Below are positions 10,746 to 21,690 of a DNA stretch of 64,000 bases, piece after piece. Both the position numbers and the translations under genes were made by a program. How positions within the stretch are numbered: position 1 is the first letter of the stretch; each line of letters starts with the position of its first letter. Source of the DNA: Leishmania mexicana MHOM/GT/2001/U1103 (lineage: Eukaryota > Euglenozoa > Kinetoplastea > Trypanosomatida > Trypanosomatidae). A model generated the notes under the pieces. The model was given only the letters and a program-made list of their open reading frames with translations. It made no database searches and was not told the DNA's origin. The stretch covers positions 95,285 through 159,284 of the forward strand of contig NC_018317.1 of NCBI RefSeq assembly GCF_000234665.1, given 5' to 3'.

Positions 10746-11276
10746 TCGGTGTCTCGCGCCCTCCGTGATTGTGTGAGAGGGAGGGAGGGAGAGAGACAGC
10801 GGAGCTACAACTTCGCTTCGATGACGGGTGCCTCTGAAGGAGACGGGCACTTGCTTCCCCGGAGGTGTGTCGGCGAAAGAGTAAGCTGGAAGGGGGAGCG
10901 CGCGCTGTACACCAAACACACAGATGGCAAACACGAAAGAGGAGCGTGAAGATGGGACCGAAGAAGAGAGAGCATAAGGAGGAAGAGGAAACAAGCAGGA
11001 CGACATTGTGCATCACGGCGTGGGCCACCCACCGCGCAGTAGTCTCGCACACAAAACAAGAGTAGAATGTAGCGGGTTGCGCAAAAGGCGGTGTGAGGCT
11101 GGCGCGCACCCTGTCTTCTCATCAACGCACGCGTGAGGGGGAGGGGGGGTACTTCGCCGAAACGGACGTGTACTTGAGAATTGCAACGAGCACCGTCGTG
11201 CGCCGCGTGTAGCGTCGGAGATGAGTGGGTACTGCTTTCGTTGTGTGGGGGTGGTACTTCGCGTATAGATGTGCGA
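10746..11276. other. Intergenic region between the TTI1-like and acyl-CoA synthetase genes
   Basis: About 530 bases that should hold the 3'UTR of the acyl-CoA synthetase gene and the leader of the TTI1-like gene. The only long open frame is the in-frame upstream extension of the TTI1-like gene, judged untranslated. No RNA gene is visible. Confidence 0.6.
10761..10799 (-). promoter_or_regulatory. Candidate trans-splice acceptor of the TTI1-like gene
   Basis: On the minus strand a run of C and T spans 10799-10775 and the first AG after it falls near 10761, about 15 bases before ATG 10745. In trypanosomatids a pyrimidine tract followed by the first AG marks spliced-leader addition. It decides the start of the TTI1-like gene against the ATG at 11006. 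Confidence 0.55.
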
Positions 11277-13286
11277 CTAAAACAAATCATCGTAGTCGTC
11301 AACGGCAAACCCGTAAAACTTCGGCGTCTCATCGTACAAGGCCTCAAAGTAGTGCACGTAGTGATCCTCGATCTTCTGCCGTGCGTAGCCCATCTTCACC
11401 GTCAGGAAGCCGTTAGCGAGGGTGAACTCATCCACAAATGCAAAGCGGCGCACGTGCGCGCGAGGCGGCAGATCCTGCGAAACGCGCCGCAGCTCGGCGC
11501 GGATGCAGTCCGCCTTCTCCCTCTCGATGACGAGCGGCACACCATCGCGGCGCTCCACCTTGCGCAAGTGAGCCGCGATGGCCTTCGTGTTGGCCACCAC
11601 GAGCGCCACGACGTAAGGACGACGATTGCCGTAGATGAAGACCTGCTTGATGAACGGGCTCTTTGTGAGGGCCGCCTCCACTTCGAGCGGGTTCACTGTC
11701 TTGGAGTTCGCCAATGTGATAAGGACGTCTTTGTTGCCCTTCACCGTCATCCACCCCCCAGTGAGGGTGCCGTAGTCGCCGGACCGCACAAAGGTACGGC
11801 TTCCGTACTCCACCAGCGAATTCTTCGCCTCCTCTGGGTCGATATGCACGTCGAAGTAGCCCTGCATGGCGTTCGGGGCCTCTACGAGGATCTCGCCCAA
11901 GTCCCCTGGCGCCACAATCTCGTTTTTCTCGTTCACGATGCGCACCTCGAGACCGGGCAGGGCCCTGAGACGCTGCGGCACATCCACGTCGGTGGCGACG
12001 ACCCCACCCGCCTCCATGAAGCCGTACGTGTTCACCACGAACACATCCAGATCTGCCATGAGCTCTGACTGATCCTTGGTGAGCTGGTGGCCTATGATGA
12101 TAGCGACGCGCAACTCCGAGCCAAACTGCGCCTTGAACTTGCCGAGCAACGCGTGGGAGAAGGCCCGGAGAGTTCGACCCGGTTTTTTGAACATGAGACG
12201 GTTTTCGGTGATGCGGCCGACGACGAAGCGGGTCAGGTCCTTGGTGAAGCTGCCACGGTTCAATATGTCGTCGACGATGTTCGCATACGCGCGCTGAAAA
12301 GGCTGCGCTACAGAGACAATGACGCTCGGGTTAACGAGGGGCAAGTCTTGGAATCCCTCCAGTATTTCAGGGGGGATGCACACACACGCACCCTTGCACA
12401 GTGCCTGGTACAAGTCCGTCGTGAGGGCGCCCGCAACGCACCACGAGCACAGCGACATGAACATGTCGCTGTGCGTCAGCGCCTCGCCAAGGCTAGCGTA
12501 CACAGAGCTGACGTTCGCAACGATGCTCTTGTGAGACAACATAACACCCTTTGGCGGCCCCGTCGTACCAGCTGTAAAGACAATCATCGCGGTGTCCTCG
12601 GCCCGGATGTCCGTTCGCGCAAGAGTCTTCTCAGGCACATCTGCCGCAATGCTGATCGCAACTGCATAGCTGCCCTCCCCAACCTGATCCTCGAAACAAA
12701 TGGCGTGCTCGAGCTGCCCCACGCGGCCAATCCACCCCTTGATGACTGCGTACGACGCCTTTGTCTCCACAAAGAGCACCTTGGACTGTGTGCTCTTCAG
12801 CACGAGCTGCGCCTCTGACGGGGTGACGTTGGTCGGGAGCGCCACGAAGTGCGCACCTAGCTGTATCGTGGCGAAGTGCACCACAACCCACTCATAGCGG
12901 TTCTCACTGATAACAACAACACGAGACCCCTTCTCGACGCCCATACTGTGTAGCAGTGTCCTCATCGCCTCCACCTCAGTGTTGATAGACTCATACGTGG
13001 CCCAGACGTAGCCAAGCTTGCCACGCACCCACATCTTGCTCCCCAGAAAGCGGCGGGTCGGCCACGCCTTCAGTGCCTGGTCCCACAGCTCCACGAGCGT
13101 GCTCTGCGGCTTGATGACAAGACCCAGCCGAATGTCATTGTTCATCTGGTGAGTGCCGGCTGTGTCCGACTCCTGGTAGTATGATCCACCGATATTCGTG
13201 CCGAACCGCAGCGAGCACCTCAGCGCTGCCACCTGCGGCGCGCCGTGGTAGCCAACTACCGACCGACGAGAGAGACGCTGCAGCAT
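11277..13286 (-). CDS. AMP-forming acyl-CoA synthetase (fatty acid-CoA ligase family)
   Basis: Predicted 669 aa enzyme of the adenylate-forming (ANL) superfamily, which activates a carboxylic acid, probably a fatty acid, to acyl-AMP and then acyl-CoA. The nucleotide motif TAGTTGPPKGV lies at about residues 238-248, followed by MLSHKSI. Later come a NTYGFMEAGG block, the ribose-binding RSGDYG, and a hinge and C-terminal domain with KGNKDVLITLANSKTVNPLE. The usual SGTTG is TAGTTG here. The N-terminus (MLQRLSRRS, then more basic residues) looks like a mitochondrial targeting sequence, so the enzyme may be organellar. The frame opens at a TTG 14 codons upstream; ATG 13286 was chosen. Substrate length cannot be read from the sequence. 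Confidence 0.88.
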   Translation of the reverse strand: MLQRLSRRSVVGYHGAPQVAALRCSLRFGTNIGGSYYQESDTAGTHQMNNDIRLGLVIKPQSTLVELWDQALKAWPTRRFLGSKMWVRGKLGYVWATYESINTEVEAMRTLLHSMGVEKGSRVVVISENRYEWVVVHFATIQLGAHFVALPTNVTPSEAQLVLKSTQSKVLFVETKASYAVIKGWIGRVGQLEHAICFEDQVGEGSYAVAISIAADVPEKTLARTDIRAEDTAMIVFTAGTTGPPKGVMLSHKSIVANVSSVYASLGEALTHSDMFMSLCSWCVAGALTTDLYQALCKGACVCIPPEILEGFQDLPLVNPSVIVSVAQPFQRAYANIVDDILNRGSFTKDLTRFVVGRITENRLMFKKPGRTLRAFSHALLGKFKAQFGSELRVAIIIGHQLTKDQSELMADLDVFVVNTYGFMEAGGVVATDVDVPQRLRALPGLEVRIVNEKNEIVAPGDLGEILVEAPNAMQGYFDVHIDPEEAKNSLVEYGSRTFVRSGDYGTLTGGWMTVKGNKDVLITLANSKTVNPLEVEAALTKSPFIKQVFIYGNRRPYVVALVVANTKAIAAHLRKVERRDGVPLVIEREKADCIRAELRRVSQDLPPRAHVRRFAFVDEFTLANGFLTVKMGYARQKIEDHYVHYFEALYDETPKFYGFAVDDYDDLF

Positions 13287-14274
13287 TGGGCCCGCACCCT
13301 TTCGATCCGCAATACGACGCCCCAGCAAGGCGTTTTCCTCGTACGCTCCGTATTGTCTCTCTCTGTATCTCGCAGGAGATCAGAGAAGTGCAGAAGGTGA
13401 GGGGGGCAGTTGAGCAATGAGGCACCGAGCTGATCTAGTAGGAGATCATACCAGCTCTCACAGAGGTGAGGGTGAGCGGTGGAAGAATCCACTGGGGAGA
13501 CGCTAGCCCTGCTCTTCCCTCTCGCTCCGTCAAACAGAGAGAGAGGAACTGAGGAGGCAAGCGTAGGTGGAAGATGCCACCTCTTTCCTGTCAGTGGCGG
13601 TGTGGTACGTCGAGCCAGTTTTGAGAGGGTGGTGCAAAGCAGCGCAAGAAAAAAAAGGAAGGGGAGGCGGAGAGCGTGCACAGGGAGTCGGTAGAGGGCG
13701 AGGGGGCGAGGAATGAGAGAGTATAGCGGGTCCTCAGGCACAAACGAAAGAAAAAACAAAGGAGGCAGTGCCGTATCCCAGAGGAAAACCGTCCATGCGT
13801 GGCTCCGACAGCCTCCATCTCCTCCTCCAGTCCCACGAAACAAATGGAAGGGAAAAGGCAGAAAGAAAGGAGGCGCACACATCCAAAAAAAAATTCTTCT
13901 TCGAGTATCTTCGATCTGCATGGGGGAAAGGGGGAGGTGATGCGTCCCATACACGCTTCCCTCCATGGGCCGCAAGCCTTGCCTGTACCACAGACATACG
14001 ATGCGCGGTGTTTCTGTGACGTATGGTGCTCCGTTTCATGGAATGTAAAATGTCGGCAGAACATCTTGAATCATACATGCAAAGAGGAAAATATTCGAGT
14101 ACATACCGCGAGAGAATTCATTGGAGCCTCTCGCCATTGGGGGAGGGGGGGCAAAGAGGCCACTAGCCACTCCTCATGCCTGAACTACATCCATGAAGAG
14201 GGTATCTGGCAATGTGCGACTGATGGAGGAAGGGGAAAGGGAGGTTGGATACCCGCGCACCCGCGGAACCTCTT
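13287..14274. other. Intergenic region between the acyl-CoA synthetase and RSP4/6 genes
   Basis: About 1 kb without a credible gene. It should hold the RSP4/6 3'UTR and the synthetase leader. Purine runs on the plus strand (for example 13640-13680 and 13860-13900) are pyrimidine tracts on the transcribed minus strand. Open frames here consist of simple-sequence translation. Confidence 0.7.
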
Positions 14275-16065
14275 TTAGCTGTCCTCCTCTTCCTCCAGCT
14301 CTTCCGGCTCCGCCTCGCTGTCGGCTTCTGGGATTTCCTCGCCGCGTCGAACGAGCTTCTCCACAGCGGCGGTTGGATCCTCCACCTCTGTGATGTCGGC
14401 GCACTCTGATTGCACGGGGGGAGCGGGTGATGGTGTGAAGGCCGCATCCGTCTTCTTCATACCGTTACCAAAGTACACGCAAGACCAGCGTCTGCCGCCC
14501 TCAGCCGCGTATGTAGTGGCGCCGGGCCAGCGAAGGGATTGCACCACCGCAATCCGGTGAGCCTTGCTAACATTGCTCTCCACGCGCATCGTCCAGCATG
14601 CAATCTTCATCTTTGTCGGGTCGTCATCTGGGACATCATCGTCGCGCAAAGGCTTCAGTGGCGTGTTGTCCGGCTCCCTGGGCTCTTCCTCCCCTTCCTC
14701 CTCGGGCTCCTCCTCCTCCTCTTCGTCCTCGTCGTTTATGGCTGGCGGCGGCTGCGGGATGTCGACGACCCCGTAGAGGTAGTCGTTCTGGATAGGAGTA
14801 AAGAGCTCCACCTCTTCCTCCTCCTCCGGCTCCTCCTCCTCCTCTTCGCCCTGAGCATCAGCCTCGGGTTCGCCCGGCTCGGGTTCGGCCTCCTCCTCCC
14901 CCTCCCCCTCTCCCTCCTCCGGCTCAGGCTTCTCCGGCACCTTTGTTTGCCGACCATTCTTGTAAATGTACCCCTCCGCGTGTACCCAGCGGTCTGTTGT
15001 CAGTTGTGCCACATCCACCTCCTCCTCGCCGTAATCCGGCGAGGGGACTACCAGCGGTTTGTACTTGGCCTCCTTCGGCTTCCGCGGCGCGCCATCCTCA
15101 GCGTCCTCGTCCTCGTCCTCCTCCGTTTCCTGTTCCGGCTCTGGCTCCTCCAGCGCGCCTTGGGGAGCAATGGTGGTGCTGCTGGTGATGCGCGCCACTT
15201 GTGCTCGCAGGTACGCGGCCTCCCCCCATGGAAACGTTGCCACGACAGACGCTGACAAGTCTCCCGTAAAGAAACGCTTCGTTTCGCGGGCCGCGTTGAT
15301 CTGCTGCGGCGTTACATCCGGCAGCTTCTCCCACTTGTCAGAGGGCGATGCGGTTACCCAGAACGTGTAGCGATTCACCCCGACGTAACCTGGCTCAGCC
15401 TGCACGGGCACCATGCCCTTCTTTCGCGGCGGCTTTCCCATCGTGTTAGTTTCCACGTACAGGGTTTCCCCCGCCTCGAGGTAACGCCGCGTGCGGAGAA
15501 CAAAGTAGTCGTTATGTGTGCCAAAAATCTTACCAAAGAACTTGATGTCCTGCAGGTTCTTCTCCATGGCGAGGTTGGTGATGGAGCGGTCAAGCAGGAA
15601 TGCTTCCTCGTCGGCGAGGCCGCAGCCGACGGCCGTCCAGTACTTGTTCTGAGCCGCAACAGACTCGAAGGACGGCGCCTTCAGCGGCACCACGGTGGTG
15701 GTGGTAATGGTCGTGTATGGATCGGGCTGCTCGATGACGGTGCGCACCTCCGGGGCTGGGAGATCAAAGAGCTTCTTGTTGTCCTCGAAGCGCCGGAGCT
15801 CCTCGGCAGGCACCTGGGTGGCCTCATAGCACGCAGAGGTACTCTCGCCGCACGTGAAGCTGTGCGTCTGGATGAAGCTCAAGATCTCGTGCAGCTTTGA
15901 CGGATCACCAGCAACGTTCTCAGGGTTCTCCTCAAGAAGAAGCTCCATGAGGCGTGTGAGCTGGTCATAGGCGCTCACGCCATCCTTGTCCGCCTGCATG
16001 AGGTACGCCTTGGCGTTGGCAAACTCCACCTCCAGCTCCGCCGCAGAAAGCGCTGTTGAGGCCAT
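14275..16065 (-). CDS. RSP4/6: Radial spoke head protein RSP4/6
   Basis: Predicted 596 aa axonemal protein, homologous to radial spoke head proteins RSPH4A/RSPH6A of 9+2 flagella, where the spoke head contacts the central pair and helps control dynein. The N-terminal 60 residues are helical (AYDQLTRLMELLLEENPENV). The core (about 150-300) contains GYVGVNRYTFWVT and SDKWEKLPDVTPQQI followed by TKRFFTGDL, typical of the family. The C-terminal core (about 502-555) has AVVQSLRWPGATTY and a YFGNGMK block matching the conserved WPGA and Y-G-G-K segments. Three long Glu-rich insertions (about 302-325, 379-418 and 444-467) and an acidic tail are notable. The ATG at 16065 is the natural start. The call is firm. 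The next gene upstream is a Fused-type kinase, another axonemal factor. Confidence 0.93.
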   Translation of the reverse strand: MASTALSAAELEVEFANAKAYLMQADKDGVSAYDQLTRLMELLLEENPENVAGDPSKLHEILSFIQTHSFTCGESTSACYEATQVPAEELRRFEDNKKLFDLPAPEVRTVIEQPDPYTTITTTTVVPLKAPSFESVAAQNKYWTAVGCGLADEEAFLLDRSITNLAMEKNLQDIKFFGKIFGTHNDYFVLRTRRYLEAGETLYVETNTMGKPPRKKGMVPVQAEPGYVGVNRYTFWVTASPSDKWEKLPDVTPQQINAARETKRFFTGDLSASVVATFPWGEAAYLRAQVARITSSTTIAPQGALEEPEPEQETEEDEDEDAEDGAPRKPKEAKYKPLVVPSPDYGEEEVDVAQLTTDRWVHAEGYIYKNGRQTKVPEKPEPEEGEGEGEEEAEPEPGEPEADAQGEEEEEEPEEEEEVELFTPIQNDYLYGVVDIPQPPPAINDEDEEEEEEPEEEGEEEPREPDNTPLKPLRDDDVPDDDPTKMKIACWTMRVESNVSKAHRIAVVQSLRWPGATTYAAEGGRRWSCVYFGNGMKKTDAAFTPSPAPPVQSECADITEVEDPTAAVEKLVRRGEEIPEADSEAEPEELEEEEDS

Positions 16066-18142
16066 CGCTTCGTAGACACGCTAGCCCCTTAGTCGGCGGA
16101 GAATGAGCTCAATTCGACGGCTCGAGAGAGCGCGACCGTCGCCGCGAAACAAATTTCAGCTTCTCTGGGCTCTCGAGAACCCGAGGTGCACCCTTTCCAG
16201 GATTGATCGCTCTGCAGGGAGTTGTCGACTCCACCCAACCAATCACACGGGTGCCCAGACAACCCAAGCCACGCGAAGAAAAATGCGACTCACGCTGGAA
16301 ATCGGCAATGAGGCGCTTGTTCCTTTTGCACTGAGTTTCGCGGGAAGAAGCCGATGTTGAACTGCACGACGGTGTTGTGGTTGCCGCACGGACAGGTGGA
16401 AGACGACATGCCGACCGTTGAAGTGAAAAGGAAGAGAAGGGAAAGGGTGAACAAGAGAGTGGGAGAAGAAGCTGAGCAACATGCATGGCAGGCGCATACC
16501 GTCTTGGCCGCTCTGTGACCACAGGCGTGAAAATAAGCATGCAACGGTTCGTCTGACGCATTCCGATTCTCTGTTGTGTGTTGTCGTCCGGTGTCCCAGC
16601 GGCTCAACGATTGCCATTCATGACGCCTTCGGCGTTCCGTCTCAACCACATTGGCGTGTTTGCCAACCCTTTACCTCCAACAGATGAGGGGCAAGGGAAG
16701 GATACCAAGAGCCACCACACTGCTCGCAGGGGAGAAAAAAAAACAAAGAGAGTGAAGTCGTGGGTCAGTAAGACGTCTGGAGAGAACGCCTTCATAGAAG
16801 ACAGAAGACGTCACCTCGCTGCACTTTCCCCATTCTGACTCTGCGTCGTAACGACTTCCTATGCGATGGAAATGCACAAGAACAGTACAAGCGAATGTAG
16901 CACGCACACGTGTGAGGGGAGACCATGGCGAACGTAACAACGGAAGGGATGGCAAGAGACGAACACAGGAAGAGAATAGAAGAGAATCGAGCAGAGAGAG
17001 GGGGGAGAGATGCAGAAAAGGAAAAAAGATATGGCACAGCTTCCTCTGCGTGAAGGAGGCGGAGATGGCAGCTTCTTGTCGCGGTCGCCACACCCCCGTC
17101 CCATCCTTTCAGGTCCCGCGTACCTCTTCTTTGCCCTTCCTCTTCGCATTTCTTTTATTTCTTTTTTTTCTTGCACGCGACGATGCGTCGTCCCTTCGTT
17201 CCCCGGGTACACAATCTCAGCAAGCAACACCCCCCCCGCAAGGATAAACGCACACAGGCATTCACACACATCACCGTCACGGACACACAGCCTTGGGCCA
17301 AAAGGGAAAGAGAGCGGAAGTAGGGGATTTTTTTTGTCGTTCAACGTCTCCCTTCAACCATGGAACATGAACTCGATTCCACTCTACCGGGCCGGTCGCA
17401 GGCCAATCGCCTAGCCCCAAGCAGCGGTAGACACGCGTTACAGCAATGCGCCGACTCAGTCATCTGCACACGGCTCCTGTCTAACTCTGCCCAGCCGCCC
17501 CACAGGTCGCCTCGCAGCCGCTCCCATGATCCCGGTCGCCACCCGTGGGGCATCCCTCACGGTGACGCGGGCCCCCCGCACCAGTGGGCAGTGTGAGCAC
17601 CGCGTGAGATACCCTTGAGTCACGCTGGCACTTCGCCCATCGTGTGTATGGCAAAAGCTTCTTCACTGTCGCAGATCGCTCTGACGCAACATCATCCATG
17701 ACCTCACCACCGACATCAGCAACGATACATCGCTCTGACTTCCCCATGTCGTGGGTCCTGGACCCTGTCACCACCAGAAGTGGTTCTGCATTGACAGAGA
17801 TAGAGAAGGCTGCCTGGCTTCTCCAGAGTGGGAGTACCGGACTCTGATACCACCCTGAGGTGTTCCCCGTCATCAGGTAGAACGCAAAGGGTGAGGAAAA
17901 AAAAATATGGTCTTGAGAGAATAAGAGTCGAGATGACATACGCACAGCATGTCTTTCGAAGTTTGGAGAAGGCAAACAAATTGCACAAGAGGAATGGACA
18001 ATGGAGAACAAAGGCGAAGGGAAGACAAAAAAGACAACAACGAAGAGACAAGGAGTGGTGTTCGCTCTCAAACAAATCTGGAAAACGGCAACTATGAAGT
18101 CCGAAGTAGCAGAGATACCCGACGCGGTGATGCAGGCCCATG
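16066..18142. other. Intergenic region between the RSP4/6 and Fused kinase genes
   Basis: About 2.1 kb with no credible protein gene. It should contain the Fused kinase 3'UTR and the RSP4/6 leader. A SIDER-like retroposon occupies 17328-17880. The rest is pyrimidine- or purine-biased low-complexity DNA. Open frames on both strands lack conserved features. Confidence 0.7.
17328..17880 (-). mobile_element. SIDER-like degenerate retroposon, nearly full length
   Basis: On the minus strand the segment starts near 17880 with a block reading ATGACGGGGAACACC and ends at an eight-A run (17335-17328), as a retroposon tail would. Two blocks, 17845-17878 and 17732-17766, recur in a shorter copy at 21587-21690. 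The length of about 550 bp and the position in the presumed 3'UTR of the Fused kinase gene fit the SIDER family of Leishmania, truncated relatives of ingi/L1Tc-type retroposons linked to mRNA decay or translational control. The family assignment is from memory; the repeat relationship and A-tail are seen directly. No coding capacity is apparent. Exact 5' boundary and target duplication were not determined. Confidence 0.6.
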
Positions 18143-21100
18143 TCAACCAAGTCGATCGACGAGGTTGCCAACGTACTTTTGAATTGAGGGGTCTGCGCGC
18201 GCGTTAGGGTCCTGCTGCAGCTTGCGAATATCCTCTCGCAACTCCAGCGCAACAAACTTGCGACGAAATACATCGTATGCACAAAACGAGTTGATAGTGA
18301 GCACTGCAACCTTTTTTGATGACGGAGTGTCGTCGTCACGCAACAACTTCAGCAGAGATTCAACGACGCTGGACTCTGCCAAGGAGCTTACGAGCTGGTC
18401 TCCGTTTCGAACAAAGTTGCTCAGTGCCCCGGCTGCATTTTGACGCGTCTTTGCGTCCCCAGACGCCAGAAGACCCACCAGCGAGGGAATGGCTGGGCTC
18501 AGCAGATTGTACAGGTAGTCACTATGAAACGCAGCATTGCCGATGGCAAACGCTGCCAGCTTCTGTGTCTGCGCGTCGCTGTCGCTGCAGCACTTCACCA
18601 GCCGCTCTACAATGTGGTTCTTCTCAAGTGCCTCAAAGAAGAAGTCGGAGTGCTTACACAAATTCCCGATAAGCGTGCACGTCTTGCCGCGTAAGTCTTT
18701 TTCTGAGTGCTGGAGGAGCGCAGCCACGCAATCATACAGATTGGATCTATGAATGGGCTCGTAAAACTCTGCAGACATGCGTGCCATTTGCGAAAGCACC
18801 ACCAATCCGTCCGACATCAGTCCTGTGCCTGCTTTGTCTGGGTCGAGAATACGCCTAATTCGAATGGCGTCCAGACCGCCACAGTCTACGAAGGCCTTGA
18901 TGGAGTCTGTGGAGTTGGCGCACAGCTTCACGATGATGGCAAACGGGCTCCCGAGAAAAACCCCCTCAGAGTAGTCCATAGCGTGCACAAGCAGCTCGAT
19001 AACTTTCTCCTTGTACAGAACGCGGCTGACGTCGCCCAGCACCTTGTCCTCCGCAGGCGGTGGATTTGAGGACGAACTCACGGGCCGCAGCGAGTCAGAC
19101 AAAATCTGAGACACAATGGTCACGTGTGCGCTGACGCCGGTCGCGCCACCGCCGCGACATGCCGGCCAGTAAAAAAGCTGACGGAAGTAATCGGTTTTCA
19201 TTGTGCGGCAGATCACTGAGAGCCAGCATAGGCTCCCCGACTCCCCTGAGCACGGGGCTATCGGCTCCATCAGCAAACTCATCGACAGAGCTTGCTCCTT
19301 CTGCTGCTGAAATATCTGCTGCGCCGCTCGCAACAGCGTCTGGACACCGTTGGGTGACAATTCCATCCTTGGATCGCTGTCACGCAGAAGTGTCATGACC
19401 AACAGTGCCAGGCCTTTGGTGTCACCCTCCAAAAAGCAGTGCTCTGATCTACCGGGCAGCTTGGCGTAGACAAGCGAGTCTGAGTCTGAGAAAATGAGCG
19501 ACAGCATATGGGCGACCCCATCTAGCAAGCCGTAGTCAGGATACCCATAGCTACTGCCCAGCGCCCGCGGCGTTACAGGTCGACTCGCTGCGTTTGTCAC
19601 GGCATCGACGATGGAGTAAATCCCGTCTAGCAGCGCGTCATTCACCTTAAACGAGACGATGTCCTTCAGCTCTCGGTGAGCAAAGGCGATGAGAAGTGCC
19701 GCTGCCGCTGCATAGACCAGCGGGGGAGTTTTATTCCGATGCACGTCTACCACGCCAGCCTCGTAGTAGCAGACAGCGGAGAGACCTTGTGTCACGAGCT
19801 CTAGCACCTCCTCACGATTTATCCGCTGCGGGGATGCCAGCTTGACGTGTGGAATGACAATAGACACCGTGTGAAAAACAAGAGCCGCATACGCGTGCGA
19901 CGTCTCGCCCCTGGAGACACTGTCGTGGTTGACAGATTTGAGGATGGCCGTCCACATTTCCGGAAAAGTCCGCAACTGTGTCACCATCGGTCCAAAGCTG
20001 TTCTCCCAGCGGAAACACTGGAACATGATCTTCACACACGTTTCGGCAAGAGAATTGCCGTCGCTGCTTATTTCGCTAATAATAAAATCGAGCGCCGTGT
20101 GAGGCTTCTTCATCAGCTTCAGAGCAACCTGCTGTCGAATAAACAGATCCTCCTGCTGACGTGAGTGTTTTTCCTCTAACACCGCCACCCCGTCGCGTTT
20201 TGGACGCTGGGAAGGAAAGGCAAGCACATCACCATGTTCCGGAAACACCAACTCTTGCAGGAACTGTAGCACTAAACCGACAACTTTCACCGACTGTTTC
20301 TCGTTGAGCAGCGTCAACGCGGCCTCCAGGACCCCGGAGTCGAACACTTCAAGAAGAGCAGTGCTTCTTGTTACATCCCCATTGGACGCGCTAGCTATCC
20401 GCACCAGCTGGGTGAGTGTGGCGCAGACATCGAACTCGCAACCGCTCGTGAGCTTCTGCACTGTCTTCAGGTTGAAAATCCCATCGCTTTGGGTCGACTT
20501 GCGCTTTGGGACCGCACGACCAGCGTTTCCATGGAGTCGAAGACACCCTAGTCTATCCATTCGGGCCTTCATCCTGGAATCGTGCTGCATAATAGCATCC
20601 TGCCACGACGCGTCACTCTTCGTCAGCTGCACGAAGGGGTGGTTCAGCAGCTCAGGCCAATTGAGCCGAGAGGACGCAGACTTGGTCAAGAGGCCGCTAA
20701 GAAAGCTCTTAAACTCGGGGCTAATCGGATCATTGGCCTTGGAATCGTACTTGACGGGCTCACAAACGATCTTCTTGATCAATGCAAAAAGGTTGTTCGT
20801 GTAGAAAGGTGGCTTGCCGTAGTACAATTCATACAAGATGCAGCCTAGCGACCACAGGTCAACTCGGTTGTCGTACGCGCGCTCTTGCACCAGCTCCGGA
20901 GCCATGTAGAGCGGTGTACCCTTGATGCTCGTTAGCACGATTGTGTTGTAGCTCATGGAGCGCGCAAAGCCGAAATCTGCAAGTTTTACGGCGCCGTTCT
21001 GCCCAATTAAGATGTTCTGCGGCTTCATATCACGATGAATGATTCGATTAGAGTGAAGGTAATTCAGTGCCTGGATGAGTTGCTTTGCAATCTTCTGCAC

Positions 21101-21415
21101 CTCCTTCGCCGGGAGCTGCTTTTCATCCTCCAGGATGTCATACAGCTCACCCTGTGCATACTCCATCACCACTACAAAGTCGGAATCCGTCTCAAACGAG
21201 TCGAAGAGCATGATAATATGTGGATGATTCAGCTTCGTCAAAATCTCAATCTCGCTTCTAAGATTTTTCAGCTCCTTCTCATTTTTGCCTTTCTTGACAA
21301 TGAATTTCATTGCTACTATTTGACCTGTGCCTTTGATACGGGCTTTGTACACTTTGCCAAAGGAGCCCTCTCCGATGGACTCAATTATTTGGTAGTCCTC
21401 CATGGTCACAAGCAT
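18143..21415 (-). CDS. Fused/STK36-like serine/threonine kinase with armadillo repeats
   Basis: Predicted 1090 aa protein. The N-terminal kinase domain is complete: [18 protein letters not shown] glycine loop, VAMKFIV lysine, [12 protein letters not shown] catalytic loop, LADFGFARS, and MAPEL. The opening closely resembles STK36/Fused. The C-terminal two thirds is helical with armadillo-type repeats, clearest near the end ([36 protein letters not shown]). In other ciliated organisms Fused-type kinases act in central-pair assembly of 9+2 axonemes. The frame opens at a TTG at 21442. ATG 21415 is the first ATG, but AG lies directly before it after a pyrimidine tract, so ATG 21403, in a strong ACCATGG context, may be the real start. 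A SIDER-like element lies downstream, in the presumed 3'UTR. Confidence 0.9.
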   Translation of the reverse strand: MLVTMEDYQIIESIGEGSFGKVYKARIKGTGQIVAMKFIVKKGKNEKELKNLRSEIEILTKLNHPHIIMLFDSFETDSDFVVVMEYAQGELYDILEDEKQLPAKEVQKIAKQLIQALNYLHSNRIIHRDMKPQNILIGQNGAVKLADFGFARSMSYNTIVLTSIKGTPLYMAPELVQERAYDNRVDLWSLGCILYELYYGKPPFYTNNLFALIKKIVCEPVKYDSKANDPISPEFKSFLSGLLTKSASSRLNWPELLNHPFVQLTKSDASWQDAIMQHDSRMKARMDRLGCLRLHGNAGRAVPKRKSTQSDGIFNLKTVQKLTSGCEFDVCATLTQLVRIASASNGDVTRSTALLEVFDSGVLEAALTLLNEKQSVKVVGLVLQFLQELVFPEHGDVLAFPSQRPKRDGVAVLEEKHSRQQEDLFIRQQVALKLMKKPHTALDFIISEISSDGNSLAETCVKIMFQCFRWENSFGPMVTQLRTFPEMWTAILKSVNHDSVSRGETSHAYAALVFHTVSIVIPHVKLASPQRINREEVLELVTQGLSAVCYYEAGVVDVHRNKTPPLVYAAAAALLIAFAHRELKDIVSFKVNDALLDGIYSIVDAVTNAASRPVTPRALGSSYGYPDYGLLDGVAHMLSLIFSDSDSLVYAKLPGRSEHCFLEGDTKGLALLVMTLLRDSDPRMELSPNGVQTLLRAAQQIFQQQKEQALSMSLLMEPIAPCSGESGSLCWLSVICRTMKTDYFRQLFYWPACRGGGATGVSAHVTIVSQILSDSLRPVSSSSNPPPAEDKVLGDVSRVLYKEKVIELLVHAMDYSEGVFLGSPFAIIVKLCANSTDSIKAFVDCGGLDAIRIRRILDPDKAGTGLMSDGLVVLSQMARMSAEFYEPIHRSNLYDCVAALLQHSEKDLRGKTCTLIGNLCKHSDFFFEALEKNHIVERLVKCCSDSDAQTQKLAAFAIGNAAFHSDYLYNLLSPAIPSLVGLLASGDAKTRQNAAGALSNFVRNGDQLVSSLAESSVVESLLKLLRDDDTPSSKKVAVLTINSFCAYDVFRRKFVALELREDIRKLQQDPNARADPSIQKYVGNLVDRLG

Positions 21416-21586
21416 CTTTGCACAAGCGCAATCAACGGTCAATGCAAGAAAGAGTGGAAAGTGAAAATGGATACATCAGAGAAAGAGAATGCTGCGTAAA
21501 CTACTCCTTCTCCGTCAAAAACAGGAAAAAAAATAATGACAGAGAAAGCCACTGACAAGATTTCGCCTCCCCGGGAAACAGCGACA

Positions 21587-21690
21587 TTTTTTTTGAAGGT
21601 TTCCATTCAGCTACAATGGTTTGCTCTGACTTCCCCCACGCTGTGGGTATTTGACCCTTATACCACGTCGAGGTGTCCCCTGTCATGAGG
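21587..21690 (-). repeat. Truncated SIDER-like copy
   Basis: This copy shares two blocks with the longer element at 17328-17880. The first (about 21656-21690) reads ATACCACGTCGAGGTGTCCC on the plus strand and matches 17845-17878. The second (about 21622-21657) begins GCTCTGACTTCCCC and matches 17732-17766. In the longer copy about 78 bp separate the blocks; here they abut, so this copy has an internal deletion. It ends in an eight-A run on the minus strand (21594-21587). Confidence 0.55.

Noticed and set aside
10746..11006. An 87-codon N-terminal extension of the TTI1-like gene starting from ATG 11006
   Set aside because: A pyrimidine tract and AG splice signal lie within it and its composition is not like the rest of the protein; ATG 10745 was used.
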